A DNA stretch of 64,000 nucleotides from SPDF01 sp963812085. Its GTDB lineage: Bacteria > Gemmatimonadota > Gemmatimonadetes > Gemmatimonadales > GWC2-71-9. The notes under the pieces were generated by a model. It made no database searches, was not told the origin of the DNA, and saw only the letters and a program-made list of their open reading frames with translations. How positions within the stretch are numbered: the stretch's first letter is position 1; each line of letters opens with the position of its first letter. Shown one piece after another: positions 33,996 to 43,300 of the stretch. The stretch covers positions 434,001-498,000 of the forward strand of contig CAWETL010000009.1 of NCBI GenBank assembly GCA_963812085.1. The letters run 5' to 3'. The translations under genes and the position numbers were made by a program.

Positions 33996-34601
33996 TTAGG
34001 GCGCCTCGAGCAGGCGGCGGAGGCGGGCGATCAGCGCAGGGCCCACACCGGGCACCGCGCCGAGCGCCCCGATGTCCGCAAACCGGCCGTGCGATTCGCG
34101 GTAGGCCACGATCCGTTCGGCCAAGGCGGGCCCGATTCCGGGGAGGTTCTCGAGCTCGGCTGCGGTCAGGAGGTTGAGGTCGCGGGGAGCCGCCGTCCCC
34201 GGCGATACCGCCCCGCCCGGAAAGCGCAGGTAGGGTTTGAGCGTCTCGAGGAGCCTGGGGCCGACCCCAGGCACCCGGTCGAATCCTGCGAGGTCGCCGA
34301 AGGGCCCCTTGGCCTCCCGATCGGCCAGGATCGTGCGGGCGAGCGCCGGGCCGACCCGGGGGAGCCGGAGCAACTCCTTGAGGCTGGCCCGATCGGGATC
34401 CACCGTTTCCCCGGGCGCGAGGGGCCGGGCCTCGGCGAGGGCGCTGTCGCGGTGGGCCGTGGGCGAGCCCCTGCGCTCGACGGGCAGCAGGGCCACCTGC
34501 CCCGGCGGTTCGCCCGGCCGGCCGGCGACCCACCGAACGCCCTGCCCCGCCACCCCGAGCAGGAGCAGCACGAGAACGGCGCGGCGCTCGGCGGGTTCCA
34601 T
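33996..34601 (-). CDS. comEA: ComEA-family helix-hairpin-helix DNA-binding protein
   Basis: A 201-residue protein with an N-terminal membrane anchor (about 8-26), a Pro-rich linker, and two helix-hairpin-helix regions: LLRLPRVGPALARTILADREAKGPF and LENLPGIGPALAERIVAYRESHGRF, plus two VPGVGP half-motifs. ComEA binds incoming double-stranded DNA in the periplasm during natural transformation. Most ComEA proteins have one such pair; here the unit is duplicated. It is next to pilB, consistent with pilus-linked DNA uptake, but no comEC or comF is in the window. Confidence 0.85.
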   Translation of the reverse strand: MEPAERRAVLVLLLLGVAGQGVRWVAGRPGEPPGQVALLPVERRGSPTAHRDSALAEARPLAPGETVDPDRASLKELLRLPRVGPALARTILADREAKGPFGDLAGFDRVPGVGPRLLETLKPYLRFPGGAVSPGTAAPRDLNLLTAAELENLPGIGPALAERIVAYRESHGRFADIGALGAVPGVGPALIARLRRLLEAP

Positions 34602-34679
34602 GCCATGGAGGATGCCGGGGGGAACGCGCGCCGCGCTGACCCCCGCGGCGCACGCCAGTCCGGAAGGACGCAGCCGGGC

Positions 34680-35582
34680 CTAGCGTTCGCTGTCGGCCAC
34701 CAGCGCCAGGGCGACTTCGCCGACCGCCTGAAGGCTCTGCGCGCTCACCTTGTCCACGGTGTCGTCCTTGGTGTGCCAATAGGGGTAGTCGAAGTCCACG
34801 ACGTCGATCGCCCGGATGCCCTTGGCCTGGAGCGAGATGTGGTCATCCGTCAGGGTGTGCCGCGGCGTGGGCTGGAACACGTCGCCGTGCCCGGCCTTCC
34901 GCGCCACCTCCCACACCAGGTTGACCACCTCGGGCGCGCCGAGGAGGGAGTTGCCCTCCTGGTAGATCTGGAGATCGCGGTCGCCCACCATGTCGAAGAG
35001 GACCGCGTAGAGCGGCAGCGGTCCGGGGGGCATGTTCGCGGCGTAGTACTTGGAACCGATGAGCACGTCGGCCTCGGCGGCGAAGACCCCGTAGTCCTCG
35101 CCGTCCACGAAGAGCAGGTCCACGCCGATCGTGGGGTGCGCCTTGTGGAGCGCCGCGGCCACGCCGAGCAGCACGGCGGTGCCCGACGCGCCGTCGTTGG
35201 CGCCGGGCACGGCGGCCGCGCTGTCGCGGCTGTTCGGCCCGTCGGAAATGGGCCGGGTGTCCCAGTGCGCCATGAAGAGCAGCCGTTCGCTCGCGCCGGG
35301 GTTGAACCGGGCCACGAAGTTCCGCAGCGGGAGGGAGTCCCCCCGGGCGGTGACATGGGTCCACGCCTGCACGACGAGGGTGTCGGCCAGCGGCCGGAGC
35401 ATGCTGTCGAGCCAGGCGGCCTCCGCGGCGTGCCCGGGCCGGCCGGGAATCCGGGGACCGAACGCGACCTGGGTTTCGACCGCGTGGAGGGCCGCCTGGC
35501 CGTCGAACGGCCGGGGAGGACGCGAAGTGCCGCAGGCCAGCGCGAGGACGGCCGCGGTGGCGAGCGCGCGGGAAACGCGCAT
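34680..35582 (-). CDS. M28 family zinc peptidase / glutaminyl-cyclase-like lipoprotein
   Basis: A 300-residue exported protein with a lipobox at Cys17 (VLALAC). The M28 metal residues are visible: H106 and D108 in MAHWDTRP, D130 in GANDGASG, E162 in VDGEDYG, and H270 in YPYWHTKDDT. This arrangement matches bacterial glutaminyl-peptide cyclotransferase-like proteins of the FCB group as well as aminopeptidases. Its ATG overlaps the sprA stop (ATGA), so it is co-expressed with the secretion pore. It might mature secreted proteins (for example N-terminal pyroglutamate), which is inference. Confidence 0.87.
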   Translation of the reverse strand: MRVSRALATAAVLALACGTSRPPRPFDGQAALHAVETQVAFGPRIPGRPGHAAEAAWLDSMLRPLADTLVVQAWTHVTARGDSLPLRNFVARFNPGASERLLFMAHWDTRPISDGPNSRDSAAAVPGANDGASGTAVLLGVAAALHKAHPTIGVDLLFVDGEDYGVFAAEADVLIGSKYYAANMPPGPLPLYAVLFDMVGDRDLQIYQEGNSLLGAPEVVNLVWEVARKAGHGDVFQPTPRHTLTDDHISLQAKGIRAIDVVDFDYPYWHTKDDTVDKVSAQSLQAVGEVALALVADSER

Positions 35583-38500
35583 CAGTAGTCTCCGGAAAAG
35601 AGCGAGAGCTGGAAGGTCATGCTGAGCGTGAGCTGCGAGGTCTTCCGGTTGACCTGGCGGGCCTCGTTGACCGCGTAGGCCATTTGCAGCCCGCCGGTCA
35701 GGATCTGCAGGATGTCGGTGTCCACCCCGGCGCGCAATGTCTGGCGCCGGACGTCCGAGACGTTGAGGCATCCCGACGTGTCGGGAAGGTCGAGGCACGA
35801 CACCGACTTGCTGAGGAGCCCGTTGACCGACGCCCGGACCATCTTGCGGGCGTTGCTGATCGCGCCCGGCATCCGGAAGGCGTAGGTCACGTTGGCCGTG
35901 ATGTCCTGGCCCTTGCCGATGGTCGTCGTGCCGTTGCTCAACCGCGTGTCGCCGGCCGTGCCGTAGCCCATGGTGAGGTTCACGCCGTTCCGGAAGCTGA
36001 GCGAGAGGTCGTTGGTCCAGGTGGTGGTCTCGGTGGTCGAGAGGGCGTTGGCCACGGCCGCCGGCAACTCGGTGCTGCCGTTCCGCTGGCGGTACGAGGT
36101 GGCGAGTCCGACCAGGGCGATGGGGCCGCCCTTGACGGGCTTGGTCCACCGCGCCGAGAAGATGGGCCACTCCCGCTGGCTGGTCTGGGACAGGAGGTAC
36201 CCGTTGCTCGCCCGGGCGTACCGGTCGATCTCCGCCAGCGTGTACTGCAGGGTGGCGGTGATGCCGAACGGCAGGTCGGCGCCGCCCCCGAACGTCATGT
36301 TCTTCGTCTCCGTGGCCCCGAGCGCCGAATCGCCGTCCTGCGAGAGAAACTTGTTGAGGCCGCCGAGGGCCAGCATGTAGCCCAGCCCCGGATCGAAGGT
36401 GGCCAGGTCGAAGGTGGAGAGCCTCGAGCTGCCGAGCGTGAACTCGAAGGCGCGGATGCCGCGGAGCGCGCGGCCGACGAAGCCGGAGTCGCTGGTGACC
36501 TGGCGGAACCCGCGCGCCGCATCCAGTGAAAAGCCGATCTGCCGCATGCGGAGGTTGTTGATCGTCTGCGGCAGGATGTACGCCCCGCTGTCGCCGAACT
36601 CCTGGATCGGGTCCCGGCTGGTCAGGCTGCGGGAGAGGATGAAGGAGCTCGTGCTGTTGTACCTGGGACGGAGCCACGACGTGAGCTTGGGCGTGATGTT
36701 GATGGCGGTGGTGAGCATCCGGTCGCGCTCGACGCCGACGTCGATGCCGAGGAAGCTCTGGCGCGACGCATCGGCGAGCCGGGCGATCGAGGTGGTGTCG
36801 GCGTAGTTCCGGAGGTCGCGCGTGCTGGCGAGGTCGGCGCTGAGGAGCAGCATCCCGATCGGCTGCCAGTTGATGCCGGCGGCGTTGCGCCAGAGATTCG
36901 TGAGCGACACGGCGGGCCGGAGCGCGGCGTCGCCCGGCCGGTAGACCGGGACCAGGTAGCCGGTGAAGTCGCTCTCGGCGCGCGAGAGCTGGCTGGAGAG
37001 CCGGATGTTGGTCGGCAGCAGGCCGAACTGCGTGGTGCGCACGCCCTTCGCGCCCTCGCTGGAGGCCAGCCAGGGGGGCAGATCGTCCACCGTCCCCGCG
37101 AGCGACAGCCTGGGACCGATTCGCGGCAGGATGAGCGTGTAGTTGAGGTTGAACGACGACGCGCTGGTCGAAGCGGCCGACAGCTCGGTCTGGCTGTTGC
37201 CGCTGATGTAGAGGCCCGAAAAGGTGAGCGGGTCGAGCAGCCCGCGTGCCAGCCAGGTGGTCCCGCGCTTGGTCCGGCGCAACGCGAGCGAGTATTGCGC
37301 GCTCCAGCTGTTCGGGGTCCGGAGGTTGCTGATGTCGGACGCCAGGATGTCGGTGCCGCCGATCAGGATCGGCGCCACGTTCGTGTGCGTGTAGTTGACC
37401 GAGAACGGGATCGCGAGCCCGAGACCGGCCGGCAGGAGACGGTCGACCCGGATGTTGGTGCCGAAGACGAGCGCGCCGGTGGTCCGGTAGGTGGGATCCC
37501 GGCCGATCTGCTGGAAGAACCCGCCCTGCTTGACGTAGTTGACCGAGAAGTCCGCCACGTCGGCCGCCTGCAGCCGGGCGTCCAGCGCCATGGAGCCGCC
37601 GGTGTTGGTGACGGGATCGGTCAGCCGGATGTCGTCCACCCAGAGCTCGACCTGGCCGAGGGACGCCGTGTTGGCCACCCGGTAGATGCCCGCCGAGAGC
37701 TCCTGCGCCGAGGCCAGGTTGGGCGGATTGACCCCGGGGTCGGCCACCTGGACCACGTAAGGCCCGCTGCAGGCCACATAGGCATCCGGGTCGCCGATGC
37801 CGCACGCCGCGGCGCCCGAGGGAGGGTCCCCGTTGAGCCATCGCTGCTCGATGTCGGCGCGGAGCTGGCGCCATTCCGTGATGCTGACGAGCGCCTCCGG
37901 CGACCAGGCGGTGGCGAGCGCCGGCGTGAGGTACAAGTAGAAGTTCCGGTCGTCGCTCCCGATCTTGAAGTACGCCCGGAGGTCGCCGCTGCCCCACCCG
38001 TCGCCCCGCCCCCGGAACCAGACCTGGATCTGCTGGTACTTGAGCAGGTTCTGCGCGCCCGAGGGGAAGCGCTGGTATGCCTCGGCCCGCTGACCGACGT
38101 CCAGCTCACTGGCCACGATGCGGAGCGACTTCTCGTTGATCTGGACGCCCTGCACCGACTGGCCGTTGCTGTTGGCCGCCGTCTGGTTGATGACGCCCGG
38201 CGGCGAAGTGTAGCCGAGGGCCACGTCCTCGGTCGAGATCACGGCGGCGAACATCGTGCCGGTCGGACTGGCAGTCGGGCCGCTGATCCCCACGAGAGGC
38301 GTGTCGCTGCGGCGCACCCACGGCGCGCCGATGAACCGGGCCCGAGCCAGGGCGAACCGGGCCACGACGTCCGGGCCCGCGCTCGGGGGCGCGACCACCG
38401 TCAGCCGGATGTCCTGGACCAGGCGCAGGTTCGGCGTGCCGATGGTGAATCCGGGGACGCGCATCGGGATGCGGTAGAGGCTCCAGGTCGAGGTGCGACC

Positions 38501-41500
38501 GAACTCGTCGGTGGAGGTGGCGCCGTAGCGGACGAAATAGGGCGAGAGGGCGTTGGGCTGCACCACCCAGCGGAACACGTTGTCGTTCGACCCCTGGGCG
38601 TTCAGGCGGTTGTCGCCGTTGAGGTCCTCGGTATCGAGAAAGCCGTTGCCGACGGTGCACCGGCTGCCGAGGTCCCCCCACGGGTAGACGGGCACGGTGC
38701 TCGAGAGCTGGTCGGCGCAGGTCTGGACGTCCGCGGTGGGGACGCCGTTGACGTCCAGCGACGCGATCCGGTCCATCAGGATGCCGATGTCGTCCGAGGC
38801 GGCGTTGAAGATGCCCGTCGACTGGCGCTCGCTGTTGAGCACGCCCACGCCGGTGTACTGCCGGCCGGTGTAGAGGCTGTCGGTGCCGGTGACCGTCAGG
38901 CTCTCCGGGGCGATCGCGAGCGCGTCCTCGCTCACGGAGCCGAGGTCCAGGACCAGCTGCACGCCGGCGGAGTCGACCGACGCTTCCCCGCCCTGGAACA
39001 CCCAGAACTCGAGATACTCGGCCCGGGTCAGGTCGACGCCGGTCGGCGACAGCGGCGTGACCAGCGAGCGCCATCGCGGGTTGAACGGCTTTGCCGGGAG
39101 GCTCCAGAGGGACCGCCGGTCGGTCTGCACCATGCCCCCGGCGGTGTCGGCATGGAAGGTCATGAACATCACGGTTTCGTTCAGGTTGCCGGTGCCGTTG
39201 GTCACGATGGTGGGGTCGATGTCCTGGGGCAGCAGCTCGACTGGCTGGCCGGTCGGGCCGGGCACCAGGTTTTGCCAGCTCATCTGCACCGCCGACGCCG
39301 AATCGAAGCCCGCCGCGAACCCGAGGGCCTCGACCCCGACCGGGGATTGCGGCACGCTGCTGTATTCCCAGCGCGAGGTGAACAGCGGGACGGGAATGGC
39401 GGACTCCCCCTCGAAGTCCTCGAGGTAGGCCACGCCGAGCCGGTTGGGATCCGGCACCGTCACGCCGTATTCCCCGTGGATGTCGAGCCGGGACGGCGCG
39501 GTGACCCCCTGCGGGGAGAGCCGGTCGAAGAACCGGGTGACGCCCATCGGTGCGAAGGTCAGGTCGGCGGTGACCCCGCCCAGGAGGTTCGACGTCGGCT
39601 CGAAGCCGAGGGTCGGCCGGTTGAAGACCGACTGCTCCTTCTGGTACATCCCGATGAGATTGACCGCGCCGGTCGCGCCGAGGGAGTAGCTCAGGGTGGT
39701 GCCGAGGATCGAGGTCGGGGCCACCGCGAAGATTCCCCGCTCCTCGAACCGCGCGGTGATGTTGCCCCGGCCTCCGGGGAAGAGCGCCGAGGGATTGAGG
39801 AAGGTCACCTGGCCCAGGTCGTAGTTGATCTCGTAGTCCACCCCGCGCTCGAGGATGCGCCCGTTGGACACGAGCTGCTCCGAGCCGCGGCGGACCTGCA
39901 GCGCGTTGAGGTTGAGCGTGCCGGCGTCGGTGCCGCCGGCGGCGTTGTACTGCAGCCGCATCTGGAAGCGCGAGGGCGGGCCTTGCGGGGTCAGCAGCAG
40001 GTAGAGCGGCGAGGTGTACACCGAGTCCGCGCGCTCGTTGGGCTGGAGCCGCGGGTCGGCGAACGGCTTGAGCTCGGGATACGCGATGTACGACTCGCGA
40101 AGCACCTGGTCGGCCCCGGGGTCGCGGGTCCGCGGGAAGAGCCGGTTGTCGAGGTCGAAGATGTGCGGATCGGGCGTGGTCGCGAGGCCGAAGAAGGCCA
40201 GGTAGGTCTGCGCGTCGGCGCTGGAGGGCCGTTCCGACTGGTTCAGGGTCACCGACACCTTGAGCGTCTGCTTGTCCAGGTCGGTGCCCGAGACGCGGTA
40301 GACCTGGCGCATCTCGTGGCGGAAGGTCTGCTGCTGGGGGCCCTGCCTGGGCATGGCGATCAGCAGGAGGGTGTCCGAGACCGCCGGATTCTCCTGGGCG
40401 GGAAAGGTGCCGACCCGGGTGCCGCTGACGGTCACGTAGCTCACCGCGAGGTAATCGTCCTGGTCCAGCTTGTTGGCCAGCGCGAACCAGGTGGCGGAGG
40501 GGTCGAGATAGTAGTCGCTGCCCTGGAGCAGGAGCTGCCAGGTCCCCTCCACCTTTTCCGGCCCGTCAGGACGGAGCGCCACCGCCGTGATGCCGCCGAG
40601 GTTCGGGTTGAGCCCGGTGCCCTGCCCGGTCCGGTAGCGGTACACCCGCACCTGGGCGTCCGCCGGCTGGATGGCGGGGGGAATGGCCACCGCGTCGAGG
40701 TTCAGGATGTCCACGAACGGATAGTTCGGGAGGGTGACCGGATCCACCGCCCAGAAGAACCGGCCCGACTCGAAGTCCACGTCGCGCACCTGGCGGTCCT
40801 GCGGCTCGCTCGTGGTGCCGCCCACGGTGTAGGTCCGCTGGGAGACGACGCTGCCCTCCTGCGTCGCCATCATGGTCTGGAGGGTGAGCGGCCCGAACTC
40901 GAAGGTGGCGTTGAGGCCGAAGTTGTTGGCCGGGATGGCGGCGGTCAGGAAGCGGGACGCCGGGGTGCGGAAGGAGACGGTGCCGATCTCGACGCGCTGG
41001 AGCACCTCGTCCTGCAGCCCCTGGTAGTACACCTGCATGTCGTTGTTCGCGTTGAACTCGCGCCGGCTGTCGTAGTCCACGTTCACGTGCAGGCGGTTGC
41101 CGATGACCCCGCCCACCTTTGCGTTGAACTCGTTGTCGAGCCGCGGCGCCTTGAATCCGCCGCGACAGCCGGAGTTCGTGTCGAGCAGCTGGGCCGGGGT
41201 GCAGCGCAGGTTCTTGACCTTGTCGGACCGGATTTCGAGAAACGCGGAGCCGTCGATCCGGAGGTCGGCGTATTTTGACGGGATGCCGAGGAGGTTCTTC
41301 CGCTCCGGCTCGGTGGCCTCGCTGAGGGCCACGCTCAGGTTGTTGGCGCCGTAGAGGGCCGCCAGGGTCCGCCTGGAGGCCGCGGACTCCTGCTCCGCGA
41401 CGAGCCGCGCGTCGAGCTGCCGCTGCCACGCCGCCCCCGCCTGGCCGGGGCTCAGCACCGGCGCGCCGAGCCAGGCCGCCCGCCCCTGCGGCGGTTGCTT

Positions 41501-41623
41501 GAGGCTCGGCAGCGGTAGATTGAAGGACGCCCGCACGCCGACCGGCTCCGTCGGCGCCTGGGCGGCCGCGGTACCGGACAGCAGGAACAGCAGGCACCCG
41601 AGGGCGACAACGGGACGGGCCAC
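35582..41623 (-). CDS. sprA: type IX secretion outer-membrane translocon SprA
   Basis: A 2013-residue exported protein, the very large beta-barrel pore of the type IX secretion system (Sov in Porphyromonas). The likely start is the GTG at 41623, giving a signal peptide VARPVVALGCLLFLLSGTAAAQA. Family features include the N-terminal ADLRIDGSAFLEIRSDK and NVDYDSRREFNANNDMQVYYQG, the DTEDLNGDNRLN calcium-type loop, and EKSLRIVASELDVGQRAEAYQR. The C-terminal half is a run of amphipathic strands. It is somewhat shorter than Bacteroidota SprA (about 2400). Promoter TTGAAG-N17-TATATT lies just upstream; an M28 peptidase gene follows with overlap. Confidence 0.88.
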   Translation of the reverse strand: MARPVVALGCLLFLLSGTAAAQAPTEPVGVRASFNLPLPSLKQPPQGRAAWLGAPVLSPGQAGAAWQRQLDARLVAEQESAASRRTLAALYGANNLSVALSEATEPERKNLLGIPSKYADLRIDGSAFLEIRSDKVKNLRCTPAQLLDTNSGCRGGFKAPRLDNEFNAKVGGVIGNRLHVNVDYDSRREFNANNDMQVYYQGLQDEVLQRVEIGTVSFRTPASRFLTAAIPANNFGLNATFEFGPLTLQTMMATQEGSVVSQRTYTVGGTTSEPQDRQVRDVDFESGRFFWAVDPVTLPNYPFVDILNLDAVAIPPAIQPADAQVRVYRYRTGQGTGLNPNLGGITAVALRPDGPEKVEGTWQLLLQGSDYYLDPSATWFALANKLDQDDYLAVSYVTVSGTRVGTFPAQENPAVSDTLLLIAMPRQGPQQQTFRHEMRQVYRVSGTDLDKQTLKVSVTLNQSERPSSADAQTYLAFFGLATTPDPHIFDLDNRLFPRTRDPGADQVLRESYIAYPELKPFADPRLQPNERADSVYTSPLYLLLTPQGPPSRFQMRLQYNAAGGTDAGTLNLNALQVRRGSEQLVSNGRILERGVDYEINYDLGQVTFLNPSALFPGGRGNITARFEERGIFAVAPTSILGTTLSYSLGATGAVNLIGMYQKEQSVFNRPTLGFEPTSNLLGGVTADLTFAPMGVTRFFDRLSPQGVTAPSRLDIHGEYGVTVPDPNRLGVAYLEDFEGESAIPVPLFTSRWEYSSVPQSPVGVEALGFAAGFDSASAVQMSWQNLVPGPTGQPVELLPQDIDPTIVTNGTGNLNETVMFMTFHADTAGGMVQTDRRSLWSLPAKPFNPRWRSLVTPLSPTGVDLTRAEYLEFWVFQGGEASVDSAGVQLVLDLGSVSEDALAIAPESLTVTGTDSLYTGRQYTGVGVLNSERQSTGIFNAASDDIGILMDRIASLDVNGVPTADVQTCADQLSSTVPVYPWGDLGSRCTVGNGFLDTEDLNGDNRLNAQGSNDNVFRWVVQPNALSPYFVRYGATSTDEFGRTSTWSLYRIPMRVPGFTIGTPNLRLVQDIRLTVVAPPSAGPDVVARFALARARFIGAPWVRRSDTPLVGISGPTASPTGTMFAAVISTEDVALGYTSPPGVINQTAANSNGQSVQGVQINEKSLRIVASELDVGQRAEAYQRFPSGAQNLLKYQQIQVWFRGRGDGWGSGDLRAYFKIGSDDRNFYLYLTPALATAWSPEALVSITEWRQLRADIEQRWLNGDPPSGAAACGIGDPDAYVACSGPYVVQVADPGVNPPNLASAQELSAGIYRVANTASLGQVELWVDDIRLTDPVTNTGGSMALDARLQAADVADFSVNYVKQGGFFQQIGRDPTYRTTGALVFGTNIRVDRLLPAGLGLAIPFSVNYTHTNVAPILIGGTDILASDISNLRTPNSWSAQYSLALRRTKRGTTWLARGLLDPLTFSGLYISGNSQTELSAASTSASSFNLNYTLILPRIGPRLSLAGTVDDLPPWLASSEGAKGVRTTQFGLLPTNIRLSSQLSRAESDFTGYLVPVYRPGDAALRPAVSLTNLWRNAAGINWQPIGMLLLSADLASTRDLRNYADTTSIARLADASRQSFLGIDVGVERDRMLTTAINITPKLTSWLRPRYNSTSSFILSRSLTSRDPIQEFGDSGAYILPQTINNLRMRQIGFSLDAARGFRQVTSDSGFVGRALRGIRAFEFTLGSSRLSTFDLATFDPGLGYMLALGGLNKFLSQDGDSALGATETKNMTFGGGADLPFGITATLQYTLAEIDRYARASNGYLLSQTSQREWPIFSARWTKPVKGGPIALVGLATSYRQRNGSTELPAAVANALSTTETTTWTNDLSLSFRNGVNLTMGYGTAGDTRLSNGTTTIGKGQDITANVTYAFRMPGAISNARKMVRASVNGLLSKSVSCLDLPDTSGCLNVSDVRRQTLRAGVDTDILQILTGGLQMAYAVNEARQVNRKTSQLTLSMTFQLSLFSGDY

Positions 41624-41645
41624 GCGTGTCCGGGGAAAGGAGGCG

Positions 41646-41674
41646 TTGGTGGAGAAGATCCCAGTCAATATAGC
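41646..41674 (+). promoter_or_regulatory. promoter of lptF-lptG
   Basis: TTGGTG (41646-41651), 17-base spacer, TATAGC (41669-41674), about 37 bases before the lptF GTG. Its -10 shares bases with the -10 of the divergent sprA promoter. Confidence 0.5.
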
Positions 41675-41695
41675 GGTCGAAAAAATGTCCTTCAA
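41667..41695 (-). promoter_or_regulatory. promoter of sprA
   Basis: Minus-strand TTGAAG (41695-41690), exactly 17-base spacer, TATATT (41672-41667). It lies 44 bases upstream of the chosen sprA GTG and overlaps the lptF promoter in opposite orientation, so the two RNA polymerases would exclude each other. Confidence 0.6.
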
Positions 41696-41710
41696 CCAGC
41701 CGGGTGCACC

Positions 41711-43300
41711 GTGCGCCTCCTGAGCCGCTACGTGCTGCGGCAGCTGGCGGCGCCCTTCGTCTTCGCCGTGGCCGCGCTGACCAGCATCATGCTGCTCAAC
41801 CAGGTCGCCAAGCGGTTCGGCCAGCTGGTCGGGAAGGGGCTCGACTGGCGCGTCATCGGCGAGGTCTTCCTGCTCAGCCTGCCCTTCATCGTGGCCATGA
41901 CGCTGCCGATGGCGGTCCTGCTCGCGGTGCTCTACGGGTTCAGCACGCTCGCCTCCAACAACGAAATCACCGCGATGCGCGCCAGCGGCATTTCCATCGG
42001 GCAGCTGCTCCGCCCCGTCTTCCTGGCGGCCATCGTGCTCACCGCCGTGGACTATGCCTTCGTGGACCAGGGGCTGCCGGCGGCCAACCTGCGGCTCAAG
42101 GCGCTCATCTTCGACATCGGCCGCAAGCGGCCCACCCTGGAGTTCAACGAGCAGGCCATCAACGACATCTCGTCCTCGGGGCGCTTCCTGCGCGCCGGGC
42201 GCATCAGCCAGTCCAACGGGCACCTGAAGGACGTGACGATCTACGACATGACGGGGCAGGAGGACGTGCAGGTCATCTACGCCGACAGCGGCCGCATGGG
42301 GTTCGAGGCCAACCAGCGGGACCTCTACCTCACGCTCTGGTCCGGCTCGATCGTGCAGTTCAAGGCGCCGGACCCCGCGCTGATGCAGCTGACCTACTTC
42401 AAGGTCAACACGATCCGGGTCCGGAACGTGGGCAACACGCTCGAGCGGAGCGACGCCGACATCACCAAGGACGACCGGGAGATGACCACCTGCGAGATGC
42501 TGACGCTGGTCCGGGATTCCAACGCCGTGATGGAGGTGCTGAAGCGGCGCCGGGCCGGCCTCCTCGACAAGGACCTCCGCGCGCTCCTGGGCCTTCCCCC
42601 CGCGGCCGAGGGCATCCCCGCCACGCCCGCCGATTCCACGGCCGGCCCGGGGCCCGCCCCCTGGTGCAACTGGCTCCGCCGGGCCGGGGCCTGGATCCTC
42701 CCGGGGACGGCCCAGGCGCAGACGCCCGCACAGGACACCTCCCGACTCCAGCCATGGAAGCGCCAGGTCATCGAGCGGGGCGCCCGGGCCCCGGACGCGG
42801 CGGCGGGCCCCACCGCCCTCCCCACTCCGCTGCCGCCTTCCGGCGGGCCCGGGCTTGGGGGCGGGCGGCTGGTGCCGCTCACCAGCTGGGTGGACGTCTC
42901 GAACAACGCGGAGGGGGTCCGCACCACCCGCAAGTTCGCGCACGTGTACCTGGTGGAAGTGCACAAGAAGTTCGCCATCACGGTGGCCTGCCTGGTCTTC
43001 GTGCTGGTCGGCATCCCGATGGCCCTGCGGTTTCCGCGGGGCGGCATGGGGCTCGTGCTGGGCGGCGGCCTCGGCATTTTCGCGCTGTACTACATCAGCC
43101 TGACCGCCGGCGAACCGCTGGCCGACGCGGGAAAGGTGCCCCCCGCCGTGGCGATGTGGGGGCCGAACGTGGTCTTCACCGTCATCGGCCTCGTGGGACT
43201 GCTCCGCGTCAACCGCGAACTGGGGTCCACCCGCGGCGGGGACTTCGCCGAACTCGCGGACCTGGTGCGCCGGCGGGTGGCGCGCTGGCGGAGGCGCTGA
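41711..43300 (+). CDS. lptF: lipopolysaccharide export permease LptF
   Basis: A 529-residue LptF/LptG-family permease beginning with a GTG. Three helices at the N-terminus (MRLLSRYVLRQLAAPFVFAVA, then LLSLPFIVAMTLPMAVLLAVLYGF), a periplasmic beta-jellyroll (about 110-260) and three at the C-terminus (about 415-500, FAITVACLVFVLVGIPMALRF). It extracts lipopolysaccharide with LptG and LptB. It is longer than typical (about 360-400): residues about 276-393 are a Pro/Ala/Gly-rich insertion in the periplasmic part. lptG begins one base inside its stop (TGATG). Confidence 0.88.
   Translation: MRLLSRYVLRQLAAPFVFAVAALTSIMLLNQVAKRFGQLVGKGLDWRVIGEVFLLSLPFIVAMTLPMAVLLAVLYGFSTLASNNEITAMRASGISIGQLLRPVFLAAIVLTAVDYAFVDQGLPAANLRLKALIFDIGRKRPTLEFNEQAINDISSSGRFLRAGRISQSNGHLKDVTIYDMTGQEDVQVIYADSGRMGFEANQRDLYLTLWSGSIVQFKAPDPALMQLTYFKVNTIRVRNVGNTLERSDADITKDDREMTTCEMLTLVRDSNAVMEVLKRRRAGLLDKDLRALLGLPPAAEGIPATPADSTAGPGPAPWCNWLRRAGAWILPGTAQAQTPAQDTSRLQPWKRQVIERGARAPDAAAGPTALPTPLPPSGGPGLGGGRLVPLTSWVDVSNNAEGVRTTRKFAHVYLVEVHKKFAITVACLVFVLVGIPMALRFPRGGMGLVLGGGLGIFALYYISLTAGEPLADAGKVPPAVAMWGPNVVFTVIGLVGLLRVNRELGSTRGGDFAELADLVRRRVARWRRR

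Noticed and set aside
37295..41278. A 1327-codon plus-strand frame opposite sprA
   Set aside because: Shadow of sprA, which has clear family motifs on the minus strand.
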